54,310 bases of DNA from CAYYFV01 sp965660075 (GTDB lineage Bacteria; Patescibacteriota; Gracilibacteria; UBA1369; GCA-2718715), in the NCBI GenBank assembly GCA_965660075.1, contig CBFHYO010000026.1:1-54310 (forward strand). Direction: 5' to 3'. The notes under the pieces were generated by a model, which had not been told where the DNA came from, did no database searches, and saw only the letters and a program-made list of their open reading frames with translations. Position numbers and translations under genes: made by a program. Shown here piece by piece: positions 34,100 through 42,836 of the stretch. Position 1 is the first letter of the stretch. Each line of letters starts with the position of its first letter.

Positions 34100-35326
34100 A
34101 TGTTTAAAAATTTATTTTCCAAAACTACAGAACTAGACACTTTTCTTGTTTTAGATTTTGCTCAAAACAATCTCAAAATGTTGTTGATTTCTTCCAAGTA
34201 CAATTCTCAGTTCGAGCACTTTGTTTTGGCTTTCGAAGTGATTAATCATGATTTGTCACTTTCGCAAATTTTAAATGGTGAGTTCGAATCGATTAGACAA
34301 GAAATAACCAAAAGACTCACCAAGCTGTACAAAAAATCAGCCTTTAATATAGTGTCTTGTATTTGTGGACTTGATGATGCTTTTTTTGAGTCAAGTTTTC
34401 ATACGAGTCTCTTTAAGACTAATCCAGAGCATCCAATCGATATGGGCACTTTGCAGAATATTTTACAGCAGTCGCACTCAAAAACCAGATTGTCAGTCAT
34501 GAAAAAAGCAAGGCAAAAGTTTAAAGATGCAAGTTTAAAACTCATTCAATCTGACTTAATTGACATCCGATTAGACAACAAGTCAGTCACAAATCCATTA
34601 GGGTTAAAGGCGTCAAACGTTAGCGTTATTTTCTTTAATGCTTTTTGCCAAGATAAGCTTTATGAATCATTACAAAATTTAACTTCTTATGTTGGGTTCC
34701 CGTTATCTCAAATTTATTTGCAGCCTGTTGCACAGTCTCTAATAGCCAAAGCTGAACAAAAAGCTTTAATCTTAGAGGTTAGTCACTCGAAAACCTCTAT
34801 TACATTAGCCAAATCGGGCAGATTGCTTAAGTCAAAAATTCTCAATTTTTCTACTCAGACAATTATTAACGAGTACCAAGAAAGATTTTCAATTGGTCCA
34901 GATGAAGCATTCCAAATGTTAATAAATTATTGTAACGACAAGTTCGATAGAGAGTACCGAGATTTGCGCAAGGTCACGTGCATTACAGTTAAAAAACTAA
35001 TTAACGAAATCAAGCAAACACTTAAAGATTTTAAATTATACGATCTGTATCAAATTGAAATTTTCTTGTCAGGGGGTGGTTCTAAAATCCCAGAAATAAC
35101 AGAATTGATCGAAAATGAATTTGATTTACATGGAACCACAAAGATTTGCTCTTTGAATTCATTTAAATTTATTGCAGATCCAAACAATATCATCGATCAA
35201 CCAGGTGCAATAACGACCCTGTCTTATGCAAATAAGTTTTTAAGTGATAAAAATAAAAATTCCGAGTCCACATTTAACTCAAACATCAACCAAATACTTA
35301 GATTAACTTCTCACAATGAAGTTTAA
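34100..35326 (+). CDS. Actin-like ATPase of the FtsA/PilM superfamily
   Basis: 408 residues. The actin-like nucleotide fold shows in LVLDFAQNNLKMLLI (phosphate 1 strand), LILEVSHSKTSITLAKSG (phosphate 2) and FLSGGGSKIPEIT (adenosine site). The intervening 90-200 region would hold an SHS2-type domain as in FtsA and PilM. PilM binds the cytoplasmic tail of PilN in type IV pilus machines. The next gene, overlapping by 11 bp, encodes a single-pass membrane protein with a cytosolic N-terminal region, a natural partner. No other pilus genes are seen here. Confidence 0.72.
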   Translation: MFKNLFSKTTELDTFLVLDFAQNNLKMLLISSKYNSQFEHFVLAFEVINHDLSLSQILNGEFESIRQEITKRLTKLYKKSAFNIVSCICGLDDAFFESSFHTSLFKTNPEHPIDMGTLQNILQQSHSKTRLSVMKKARQKFKDASLKLIQSDLIDIRLDNKSVTNPLGLKASNVSVIFFNAFCQDKLYESLQNLTSYVGFPLSQIYLQPVAQSLIAKAEQKALILEVSHSKTSITLAKSGRLLKSKILNFSTQTIINEYQERFSIGPDEAFQMLINYCNDKFDREYRDLRKVTCITVKKLINEIKQTLKDFKLYDLYQIEIFLSGGGSKIPEITELIENEFDLHGTTKICSLNSFKFIADPNNIIDQPGAITTLSYANKFLSDKNKNSESTFNSNINQILRLTSHNEV

Positions 35327-37073
35327 AAAAAATAATAAAAAAATTAAAATTCTTGATAAACATATTATCAGGGTTGAAAAAGATTTTAGACTTCCAGATA
35401 TTCTCGAAGAGGTAGCAAAGTTTAGAGAATCCAATCCAAACCTGCATGCTTTGCCAAAAATTTATCTTTTTTTTGAGTCCGAACACGTGAATGTTTTTTC
35501 CGACCTTCATTATCAAGTATTATTTAGATGTCTTAAGGATCAGAACCAAGATTTTGGAATCATTCTGCCAAGTTTCCTTGATCAAAAGCCACAAAATAAA
35601 CAAATGGATTTGGTTATAGCAGAAGATGTAGAACCAAAGGTAGATCTAGATAAGAATCTGGATTCAAATAGTCAGGATCTAGTTTTTAAAAAAGGATCCG
35701 AGAACGCTCAGATGCAACTTAATGCAGATATAAAAACACCCCAAGAGCAAGAGTTGGAAATGTATAAAAAATCTCTTGAAAACATTAAAAATCAAGCTCA
35801 GAAAGTAATGCCAAACAAGCCAGTTCAGGCTCATGGGTTAAAAAAAGTCTTAGCTTTTTGCATGGTATTATCTTTGGTTGGATTTTTTACAATTGCAGCC
35901 TTTGCATTTCCCAAAACTACGATCACCATTGTTCCAAAGATAAGTTCTATTGAACAAGTTCTTAATATTCATTTATACGAAAATAAACCCTCAGAAATAA
36001 ATGAATCTAGTTCTTTAAACAAACTAAAAGTTTATAAATTTTCAGTTCCTAAAATTCAAACAAGTGTAAGATTTGTCTCAACCGGAGTAAATAATATTGG
36101 TACTAACGCCAAAGGTAAAATTAGAATTACAAACACTGCACCAAAACCGTTTAACTTGGTGCCATTCACTCGATTTCAAACCGAAGATGGATTGATTTTC
36201 AGGTCGCAAGATTTCATCTATCTAGATGCTGCAACCCCTTCAAACCCTAGTGTTAAAGAAGTCGAAGTTACATCGGATGCCTTTGATTTAGCAGGGGTTG
36301 GCATTGGCGTTCGTGGTAATCTTACATCTGGTACTAAATTGTCATTACCTGGACTAAAAGAGAGTTCTAAAAATTTAATTTCTGCCGAAGCTATAGAAGA
36401 TTTTAGTGGGGGAACCACGAAGATAGAAAAATTTGTAAAAGATACCGATCTAGTAGCCGCAAGTGAGTTTGCGCAAAAAGAATTACGAGTGAAATTAGCA
36501 CAAATGCTAAAGGAGGGACTATCCCAAAAAAATCAAATAACAAAAGAAGATCTCGTATTGCTTGAAAGTCCTGAAACCATGAGTATTAAGAACATCAAAC
36601 TCCAAATGGATAATAATCTAATCGGTCAAAAGTTACATTCTTTTCAAATCCAAGTAAGTGCAGATCTAGAAGGCTATGCTTATAGTAATTCTAGTTTGGA
36701 GCAAATATTGAGAAACAAGTTAATGAGTAATCTAGACCCGCATAATCTATTAAAAACTATTGATTTTAAAAATCTTAATTATAAAGTATTTAAACAAAAT
36801 AAAGACCTGGGAACCTTCGATGCAACATTTGTCATAACTGGTTTACAACAAGCACAGTTAAACGGTTCTACAATGGATGTACAAAAGGTCTTTAATCAAC
36901 TAAAATTGTCTATACTAGGGCAATCTACACAAAATGCTATGCAGATTCTCAAAGACAATCCATTAGTTGAAACATCAGAGATAAAAAGCTTTCCAGTATG
37001 GAAATCTACAATAACTAATAATATAAATAATCTAAAAGTAGTCGTAAATGAAAGTATACCAAGCCAAAGTTAA
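35316..37073 (+). CDS. Single-pass membrane protein with baseplate-J-like outer domain
   Basis: 585 residues. Residues 1-176 are cytosolic, with a helical stretch near 140-165. One membrane helix spans about 177-198 (FCMVLSLVGFFTIAAFAF). Residues 199-585 lie outside and include KGKIRITNTAPKPFNLVPFTRF, EDGLIFRSQDF and SVKEVEVTSDAFDLAGVG, a pattern I associate with CPR proteins annotated as baseplate J/gp47-like. The gene overlaps its actin-like partner (11 bp) and the hydrolase gene (26 bp). It probably forms part of an envelope machine with the upstream ATPase; its function is not established. Confidence 0.62.
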   Translation: MKFKKNNKKIKILDKHIIRVEKDFRLPDILEEVAKFRESNPNLHALPKIYLFFESEHVNVFSDLHYQVLFRCLKDQNQDFGIILPSFLDQKPQNKQMDLVIAEDVEPKVDLDKNLDSNSQDLVFKKGSENAQMQLNADIKTPQEQELEMYKKSLENIKNQAQKVMPNKPVQAHGLKKVLAFCMVLSLVGFFTIAAFAFPKTTITIVPKISSIEQVLNIHLYENKPSEINESSSLNKLKVYKFSVPKIQTSVRFVSTGVNNIGTNAKGKIRITNTAPKPFNLVPFTRFQTEDGLIFRSQDFIYLDAATPSNPSVKEVEVTSDAFDLAGVGIGVRGNLTSGTKLSLPGLKESSKNLISAEAIEDFSGGTTKIEKFVKDTDLVAASEFAQKELRVKLAQMLKEGLSQKNQITKEDLVLLESPETMSIKNIKLQMDNNLIGQKLHSFQIQVSADLEGYAYSNSSLEQILRNKLMSNLDPHNLLKTIDFKNLNYKVFKQNKDLGTFDATFVITGLQQAQLNGSTMDVQKVFNQLKLSILGQSTQNAMQILKDNPLVETSEIKSFPVWKSTITNNINNLKVVVNESIPSQS

Positions 37074-37827
37074 AGATTTAAAGACTAGATACGTTATATC
37101 GGGTGACCCTCAATCCCAAAAGGTTGTACTTATTTTACATGGCTGGGGATCGAGTTTAGACAGTTGGAAGGATTTTATACAGCTACCAGAAAATAATTTT
37201 GCATGTTTTATATTTTTTGAATTTCCAGGTTTTGGACTAACTCAAGAACCAACTAAGGCATGGTTCTTAGAAGATTTTGTTAATTTCACCAAATCTTTTC
37301 AAGATTTATTAGCAAAGAATCACAATCTCGTACCAAACTTTTTACTTTGTCATTCATTTGGTGGCAGAGTAGCTGCACATTTACTTAGCCAAAAACATCA
37401 CAATTTCCAAGCTGCTATATTCCTTGCCCCAGCAATAATCAAACCCGAGTTAAACACATTACAAAAGTTATCTAAGTCCATTGGTCCCAAAATACAATTT
37501 CTTCATAAAATTTCATTTTTTTCAAAGTTAATTAAATTATATAGAAGATTAATTGGGGCTGTAGATTACAACAAACTTGCAGGCGAAATGAAGCAAACAT
37601 TCGAGAATATTGTTTCATCTAATGTAGAGGGTTTGTTACCTCAAATTTCTATTCCAATCTTATTGGTATGGGGCACCAAAGATGTTTTAACTCCTGTTAA
37701 GATGTCTAAAAAAGCCCATAAGCTAATACCAAACTCGATACTCAAGATTATTCCAGGAATGACACATGGTATTCACAAACACATTCCAGAAGAAGTTTCC
37801 AATTTATGTATTAAAACTTTTAAATAA
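37048..37827 (+). CDS. Alpha/beta hydrolase
   Basis: 259 residues. The oxyanion motif LHGWGSS, the nucleophile elbow CHSFGGR (Ser in S-F-G-G), acid in WGTKDVLTP and histidine in GMTHGIHKH give a full catalytic triad. It has no signal peptide. The substrate is unknown; its place between the membrane protein and a Mur ligase suggests a role in envelope precursor handling. The start overlaps the previous gene by 26 bp, and the Mur ligase follows 5 bp after its stop. Confidence 0.88.
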   Translation: MKVYQAKVKDLKTRYVISGDPQSQKVVLILHGWGSSLDSWKDFIQLPENNFACFIFFEFPGFGLTQEPTKAWFLEDFVNFTKSFQDLLAKNHNLVPNFLLCHSFGGRVAAHLLSQKHHNFQAAIFLAPAIIKPELNTLQKLSKSIGPKIQFLHKISFFSKLIKLYRRLIGAVDYNKLAGEMKQTFENIVSSNVEGLLPQISIPILLVWGTKDVLTPVKMSKKAHKLIPNSILKIIPGMTHGIHKHIPEEVSNLCIKTFK

Positions 37828-37832
37828 TTTAT

Positions 37833-39383
37833 ATGAATATTAGTTTTACTTTATTTTTCTCGCTATTAATTGTTCTTAGTTTGATTAATTCTCTTAGATT
37901 TATAGCTATATATCAAAATTGCTGGTATAGATTGGATAAATTAAAAGATTTGATTTTTTATCAAAAGAATCCAAACCAAATATTAAATTCACTTCAATTT
38001 TTCATTTATTCAGCACTTATATTTAGTGTATTTAGGTTTCCGGAGTTCACCCAAAATATATTTTTAACAGTTTTTTTAGTTGATTTTTGTAGTTTCTTTT
38101 TACATAAATATAAAATTCCAAAGTTAAATTTTAAATCTCTTCTTTTAATATTACTTAATCTTACAGTAGTAACGGGAGTCTATCTTTTTGGCTCAAAAAT
38201 CAGTTTTGCTGTCTTGTCTTACACGCTACTTTTTGCTCTACAAATACTCACTTACTCAGTTTTGATTAATCCATTTTTTTGGATTGTCAAAGAGGTTTTA
38301 TTTCGACTAGCCAAGATTAAAGTTTTACTTCATCCAAAAATTAAAGTTATTGCAATTACTGGAAGTTATGGCAAATCTTCTACAAAAGAATTTATCTATG
38401 AGTTATTAAAAGATGACTTTAAGGTTTTAAAAACACCTAAAAATGTTAATACCGAGTTAGGTATTACAAACTTAATTTTTAAAAAACTTAAAAAGTCACA
38501 TGATATTTTATTGTTAGAAATGGGTGCACTAAAAAAAGGGGAAATAAAAAAAATGTGCCAAATTGCAGCTCCAGATATAGCAATTCTAACAGCTGTAGAC
38601 CCTCAGCACTTGGTTACATTTGGATCGTTTGAAAAGTTAACTCAAGCCAAAAGTGAAATCCTCTTACACATGAAACCAAATGCCAAAGCTTTTGTTAATT
38701 TAGATTCAAAAGGAGTTTCTAAAGCTCTCAAATACGTATATTCAATTTCTCCTTTAGATATGAGGATTCAAACTTATGGTGTTTCTGCTAAAAGTAATAA
38801 TTTAATTGAAAATCCTAACTTAAAAAATAACAATCTTTCTTTTAGGTTAAATAAAAAAACATTCAAAACCAGTATCTATGGAATCCAATTTGCAAATAAT
38901 TTAACCGCTGCCATTCTCGCGGCTAAACAATTAGAACTCGATGATAAAGTAATTAAAGATAAAGTTGCAAATCTAAACAATGAGATTATTACAACACAAC
39001 TTTTACAAAGAGAGCGTGGATATTTTGTTTTAGATGATTCCTATAATTCGAATCCTGTTGGTTTTGAAATAGCATTAGAAAATGCGATACAAACAAAAGA
39101 CGTAAAGAAAAAATACCTACTTACATCTGGTATGTATGAACTTGGATCAAAATCTGCCTTTTATCATAGAAGAGTTTTCAAAAAAGCAGCCAAGCAGTTC
39201 GATGTGATCGTCCTTACAAAACCATCTTTGCAAAAGTATTTGCCACGGACTTGTAAAAACTATAAAATCGCTGAGACTCCTCAGGCTATTATTAGATATT
39301 TAAATTTAAATTTAAAATCTCACGACATCCTTTTGATAGAGGGTAGAACCTTTTCTCAAGTTAAGAAATATTTTACAGAATGA
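37833..39383 (+). CDS. MurF-like Mur ligase with membrane-spanning N-terminal domain
   Basis: 516 residues. Residues 1-160 contain about five hydrophobic helices (1-27, 52-70, 74-92, 101-119, 122-150). A Mur ligase core follows: P-loop ITGSYGKSST with Lys181, the NVNTELGITNLI motif, EMGALKKGEI, and the C-terminal LDDSYNSNP motif, all MurF-like. MurF adds D-Ala-D-Ala to the UDP-linked stem peptide. Here the soluble UDP-binding N-domain is replaced by membrane helices, so the substrate may be lipid-linked. This gene has the only UGA stop in the window, overlapping the next ATG (ATGA). Confidence 0.85.
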   Translation: MNISFTLFFSLLIVLSLINSLRFIAIYQNCWYRLDKLKDLIFYQKNPNQILNSLQFFIYSALIFSVFRFPEFTQNIFLTVFLVDFCSFFLHKYKIPKLNFKSLLLILLNLTVVTGVYLFGSKISFAVLSYTLLFALQILTYSVLINPFFWIVKEVLFRLAKIKVLLHPKIKVIAITGSYGKSSTKEFIYELLKDDFKVLKTPKNVNTELGITNLIFKKLKKSHDILLLEMGALKKGEIKKMCQIAAPDIAILTAVDPQHLVTFGSFEKLTQAKSEILLHMKPNAKAFVNLDSKGVSKALKYVYSISPLDMRIQTYGVSAKSNNLIENPNLKNNNLSFRLNKKTFKTSIYGIQFANNLTAAILAAKQLELDDKVIKDKVANLNNEIITTQLLQRERGYFVLDDSYNSNPVGFEIALENAIQTKDVKKKYLLTSGMYELGSKSAFYHRRVFKKAAKQFDVIVLTKPSLQKYLPRTCKNYKIAETPQAIIRYLNLNLKSHDILLIEGRTFSQVKKYFTE

Positions 39384-40600
39384 AAACATTTTCCAAATTC
39401 ACACCAAACTTACATTTCTCTCAGGCTTTAACAAGTTTATTTGCTCACTTACAGAATAAGAATCAAGCATCTAAATTTACCAAGCAAGCTCGCAAAAAGC
39501 TTGCAAAGCAATTCAATGTTACCACATCCGAAGTTACACTAACATATGGTGCTAGATCTGCCTTTTACACTCTACTTGCGGAACTTGTGAAGAAAAACCC
39601 TACAAAAAAAGAAGTAATTCTTTGTGGTTTTACCTGTAGAGTGCTTATTAATCCAATTTTAAAACTTGGTCTCAAACCAATCTTTATAGATCTTGCTCCT
39701 GATACTCTCAGAATGTCTGTTGAACAAATCCATCAAAAGATTTCAAAAAACACTCTAGCAATTGTAGTGCAGCACACATTTGGTGCACTAGAAGATATTA
39801 GTACAATTAAAACTATACATAAAAACATACCTCTCATAGCCGATAATGCACATTTTCTTCCAAACAAAGAGGAGCTGCTAAATCAAAAAAAATATTTTAA
39901 CGCTGCCATTTTTTCATTTGGCACAAATAAGATTTTATCAGCTTCCAATCTCGGCGCATTAGTTGATTACAAGTCTAAAGACCTTCCAAACTACTCTCGA
40001 AATCTTAAAACTCTACCAAATTCTGTTGTTCACAAACAATTATTGAAAAATTGGCTTTTTACTTTTTCAATGCCAATTTATGATTTTTTAAACATTGGAA
40101 AGGGTATAATGTTTCTTGCCTCACATCTAAAACTGACACTTCCTGTAGTTTCCATGTCCGAAAAACAGCTAGATTATAAGAACGTAGAATATTACAAGGC
40201 ACCTAAAAAACTTGGTATAACCTTATTACATGCTTTAAAGTTTTATCAAAAACAAATCACTCATCGGGTTCTTATCAAATCTATTTACCAGGCAAATCTC
40301 GATTCCAAATTTCAGTTTGATAAATTTTTCTCAAAAGCACTTATTTTTTATCCAATTCAAGTCAATCAGCCAACAAAACTAGCGAAATATCTAAATAAAC
40401 ATGGCTTTCAAGTTAATCTAGATTGGACCAATAATATTCTAGTTCCAGATTCACAAAAAAAGCCTAGTGGTTTTAAAGAGGCTAATTTTCCAAACTCAAA
40501 GAAAGTTGCAGATCATTTAGTTCTTTTACCCTTAAATAAAACAATTAGCCCATCCAAAGCCGTGGATTTATGTTCATTAATCAAGCAGTATGAAAACTAA
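39380..40600 (+). CDS. DegT/DnrJ/EryC1-type PLP-dependent enzyme
   Basis: 406 residues of fold-type I PLP enzyme. TYGARSAFYTLL gives the N-terminal phosphate-binding Gly-Ala-Arg-Ser turn, IADNAHF the Asp155 that contacts the pyridine nitrogen, and IFSFGTNKILSASNLGALV the Lys184 Schiff base. DegT-family enzymes transfer amino groups to sugars, or act as dehydratases. Its overlap by 4 bp with the Mur ligase and by 11 bp with the FemAB-like gene argues for an envelope role, such as making an amino sugar or amino acid used by its neighbours. Confidence 0.82.
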   Translation: MKTFSKFTPNLHFSQALTSLFAHLQNKNQASKFTKQARKKLAKQFNVTTSEVTLTYGARSAFYTLLAELVKKNPTKKEVILCGFTCRVLINPILKLGLKPIFIDLAPDTLRMSVEQIHQKISKNTLAIVVQHTFGALEDISTIKTIHKNIPLIADNAHFLPNKEELLNQKKYFNAAIFSFGTNKILSASNLGALVDYKSKDLPNYSRNLKTLPNSVVHKQLLKNWLFTFSMPIYDFLNIGKGIMFLASHLKLTLPVVSMSEKQLDYKNVEYYKAPKKLGITLLHALKFYQKQITHRVLIKSIYQANLDSKFQFDKFFSKALIFYPIQVNQPTKLAKYLNKHGFQVNLDWTNNILVPDSQKKPSGFKEANFPNSKKVADHLVLLPLNKTISPSKAVDLCSLIKQYEN

Positions 40601-41621
40601 TTATTCAGTCAGAATTATTAAGGATTTAAGAGAATATAGAAAGTTTTTATTAGAACAAGATTTTCAGCTATATGTCCAAACTCCAGAGTACGGAATTTTC
40701 TCACAAGGCTTAGGTTATGATTTTTTTATACTCGGTGTTTACAAAAATACAAAGTTGGTAGCAGCTGCATTGATTTTAGATATAAAAGCGCGTCGAGGGC
40801 GGTTTTATTTTCTTCCTTACGGACCTATTTTAGATTATGCAAAACCAGCATATTTTAATGCAATTGTGAAGTCTCTAAAAAAATATGCACAGCGCAATAA
40901 AGTCGATTTTATTAGAATTTCTCCATTTGCAGATGATACAACCCAAGCACGACAACTTTTAAAAGATAAAGGTTTCATTCAAAGTCCAATGCACATGCTG
41001 GCCGAAACAACTTGGATGTTAGACTTAACACAAGATAAAGAAGTTCTTTTAAAGAACATGAAGCAAAATCACCGAAACCTAATACGCAGACAAGAAAAGC
41101 TTGGTATTAGAATCGAAAAATCTACAAACATTAAAGATATTAAGAAAGTTCATGAACTACTAGTTACAACATCTAAAAGACACGCTTTTGTACCTTTTTC
41201 TCTGAATTATTTAGAGAAAGAGTTTAAAGCATTTAAAAAACTAAAAGGCGGCACAATTTATCTGGGGTATTATGGAGAAGAGCTAGTAGCTGCAGCCATT
41301 ACTTATGCTTACGGCAATACTACAGCTTACAAGCACGGTGCATCGAACATGAAATACAAAAAAATACCAGTATCATATTGTTTACAATGGCAAGCAATCT
41401 TAGATGCCAAGGCACGTGGTTGCAAGTATTATAATTTCTGGGGGATTGCTCCAAACAAAGCCCCAAAATCACATCCGTTTTATGGGATTACACATTTTAA
41501 AAAAGGTTTTGGCGGTTTTCAAAAAGATTTAATTCCTGCATTCGATTTGAAAATATCTTATAAATACTATATTAATTTAGTAATTGAGTTGTTCCGCAAA
41601 TATAAAAGGGGATTTAATTAA
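40590..41621 (+). CDS. FemAB/MurMN-type peptidoglycan bridge aminoacyltransferase
   Basis: 343 residues. FemX-type proteins have two GNAT-like domains and use aminoacyl-tRNA to add bridge residues to lipid II. Here the second domain is clear: MKQNHRNLIRRQEKLGIRI, GGTIYLGYYGEELVAAAITY, YKHGASN, and GCKYYNFWGIAP. The family fit is strong; the added amino acid is unknown. It overlaps the PLP gene by 11 bp. The YceD gene follows 5 bp after, so a metabolic cluster leads straight into a ribosome-maturation operon. Confidence 0.9.
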   Translation: MKTNYSVRIIKDLREYRKFLLEQDFQLYVQTPEYGIFSQGLGYDFFILGVYKNTKLVAAALILDIKARRGRFYFLPYGPILDYAKPAYFNAIVKSLKKYAQRNKVDFIRISPFADDTTQARQLLKDKGFIQSPMHMLAETTWMLDLTQDKEVLLKNMKQNHRNLIRRQEKLGIRIEKSTNIKDIKKVHELLVTTSKRHAFVPFSLNYLEKEFKAFKKLKGGTIYLGYYGEELVAAAITYAYGNTTAYKHGASNMKYKKIPVSYCLQWQAILDAKARGCKYYNFWGIAPNKAPKSHPFYGITHFKKGFGGFQKDLIPAFDLKISYKYYINLVIELFRKYKRGFN

Positions 41622-41626
41622 TAAAT

Positions 41627-42091
41627 ATGATTGAATTAAGAATTCAAAAGCTAGTCAAAGCTGCCAACAATTTAACAGAGTCATACGATATTGAAGTGCC
41701 TGTATTCGACGATACAGAGTTTCAAATACTACCAAACCAAACACTTCGTATAGATTTACACAAAATACAAGACGGTCTATCTCTGCATTCTCCAAAGCAA
41801 ACCATCAAAGGGATTGTAACATGCGCCAGAACACTTGAGGAGTTTGAATATCATCACCAAACTATGCCCTTTGAAATGCAAGCCTATTTAAAAATTCCAG
41901 AAGATATAGAACCAGACGATGTGCTTAAAATAGATACAAAAAACATGGTTCTAGACCTAGAACCTTTTGTACGGGAAGCTATTTTTATTTCATTACCGTA
42001 TCGTTTTATAAAAAATCCAGACGCTGATTCTCAACCTCAAAATCAAACCAAATCATATAAACCATTCAGCAACCTCAAGGATTTAATGTAA
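41627..42091 (+). CDS. yceD: YceD-family (DUF177) protein
   Basis: 154 residues. YceD is implicated in 23S rRNA accumulation and is nearly always next to rpmF. The conserved core is seen in GIVTCARTLEEFEYHH (C-x-R-x-L-x-x-F), and the C-terminal KPFSNLKDLM is the short end motif usual in the family. The gene sits before rpmF, which has its own TTGCAA promoter in the gap. The order yceD-rpmF-nusB-rnc suits a ribosome-maturation cluster. Confidence 0.85.
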   Translation: MIELRIQKLVKAANNLTESYDIEVPVFDDTEFQILPNQTLRIDLHKIQDGLSLHSPKQTIKGIVTCARTLEEFEYHHQTMPFEMQAYLKIPEDIEPDDVLKIDTKNMVLDLEPFVREAIFISLPYRFIKNPDADSQPQNQTKSYKPFSNLKDLM

Positions 42092-42097
42092 AATCCC

Positions 42098-42126
42098 TTG
42101 CAAAATAGCAATAACTTTATTATATT
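42098..42126 (+). promoter_or_regulatory. Promoter of rpmF-nusB-rnc
   Basis: TTGCAA, 17 bp, TATATT, 30 bp ahead of the rpmF ATG. Confidence 0.75.
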
Positions 42127-42156
42127 ACGCATACTTTGTATTAAATTTTTTTTATT

Positions 42157-42387
42157 ATGGCAGTTCCTAAGAAAAAGACTTCTAAAAGTAGAACTAGAAC
42201 AAGACACTCTGCATACGTTCAAAAACAAGTTACTAAAATTACTAAAAAAGTGAACATTGTATCTTGTACAAACTGTGGTGCTAACAAACTTAATCATAGA
42301 GTTTGTAAAGCATGTGGTTTTTATGCAGGTAAACAAATTCTTGATAACAGCAAGAAAATCGACGAAATTACTACAATTAAAGCATAG
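42157..42387 (+). CDS. rpmF: 50S ribosomal protein L32
   Basis: 76 residues. It begins MAVPKKKTSKSRTRTRHSAY, the usual L32 start, and has a zinc ribbon with CTNCGANK and CKACGFY. The length is slightly above the 57-60 usual form because of a C-terminal tail. The nusB start follows 2 bp after its stop. Confidence 0.96.
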   Translation: MAVPKKKTSKSRTRTRHSAYVQKQVTKITKKVNIVSCTNCGANKLNHRVCKACGFYAGKQILDNSKKIDEITTIKA

Positions 42388-42389
42388 TA

Positions 42390-42830
42390 ATGATCAAAAA
42401 CCGTCACTTATCACGACAATTAGTAGTTAAAGCTCTCTTTTCTCACATGTCTCAGACTGCAGAGAATGAGAGTTTTTCTAGTATCGATTATGTCATGGAA
42501 AACTTTGGTCAAGAGTTAGCCGACGAGACTTTTTCTCGTAATCTTTTTGAAATGTGTCTCAAAAACACAGAAAATTCTCAAGAATTAATAAAAGAATTAG
42601 CTCCAGAATGGCCACTTGAAAAAATTGCTTTACTTGATCAAGTAGTACTCATTTTAGGAATGACAGAAATTCTTTTTCCTATGCCAGATGTTCCAACTGT
42701 CGTTGCGATCAACGAAGCTGTTGAATTAGCTAAAGAGTTTTCTGGTCAAAGCTCTGCTAAATTCATTAACGGTGTACTTTCAAACCTTGCTAAAATTAAG
42801 CTCGGTGAAAACAATTTACAAGCTAAATAA
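42390..42830 (+). CDS. nusB: Transcription antitermination factor NusB
   Basis: 146 residues. It is an all-helical RNA-binding protein that, with S10, binds boxA and prevents termination in rRNA operons. Motifs: RQLVVKALFSHM near the start (R-x-x-A-x-Q-x-L-Y region), EWPLEKIALLDQVVLILGMTE and VPTVVAINEAVELAKEFSGQ with SAKFINGVLSNL at the end. It is co-transcribed with rpmF and rnc. Confidence 0.94.
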   Translation: MIKNRHLSRQLVVKALFSHMSQTAENESFSSIDYVMENFGQELADETFSRNLFEMCLKNTENSQELIKELAPEWPLEKIALLDQVVLILGMTEILFPMPDVPTVVAINEAVELAKEFSGQSSAKFINGVLSNLAKIKLGENNLQAK

Positions 42831-42836
42831 CTTATT

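Noticed and set aside
37833..39383. Calling the Mur ligase plain MurF
   Set aside because: The ligase core is MurF-like, but the N-domain is membrane helices instead of the UDP-binding domain, so the exact reaction cannot be assumed.
39381..39431. UGA read as glycine (code 25) in this genome
   Set aside because: Full-length genes have no in-frame TGA, whereas in recoded lineages UGA is frequent. The standard code explains all genes; only depletion of UGA is claimed.
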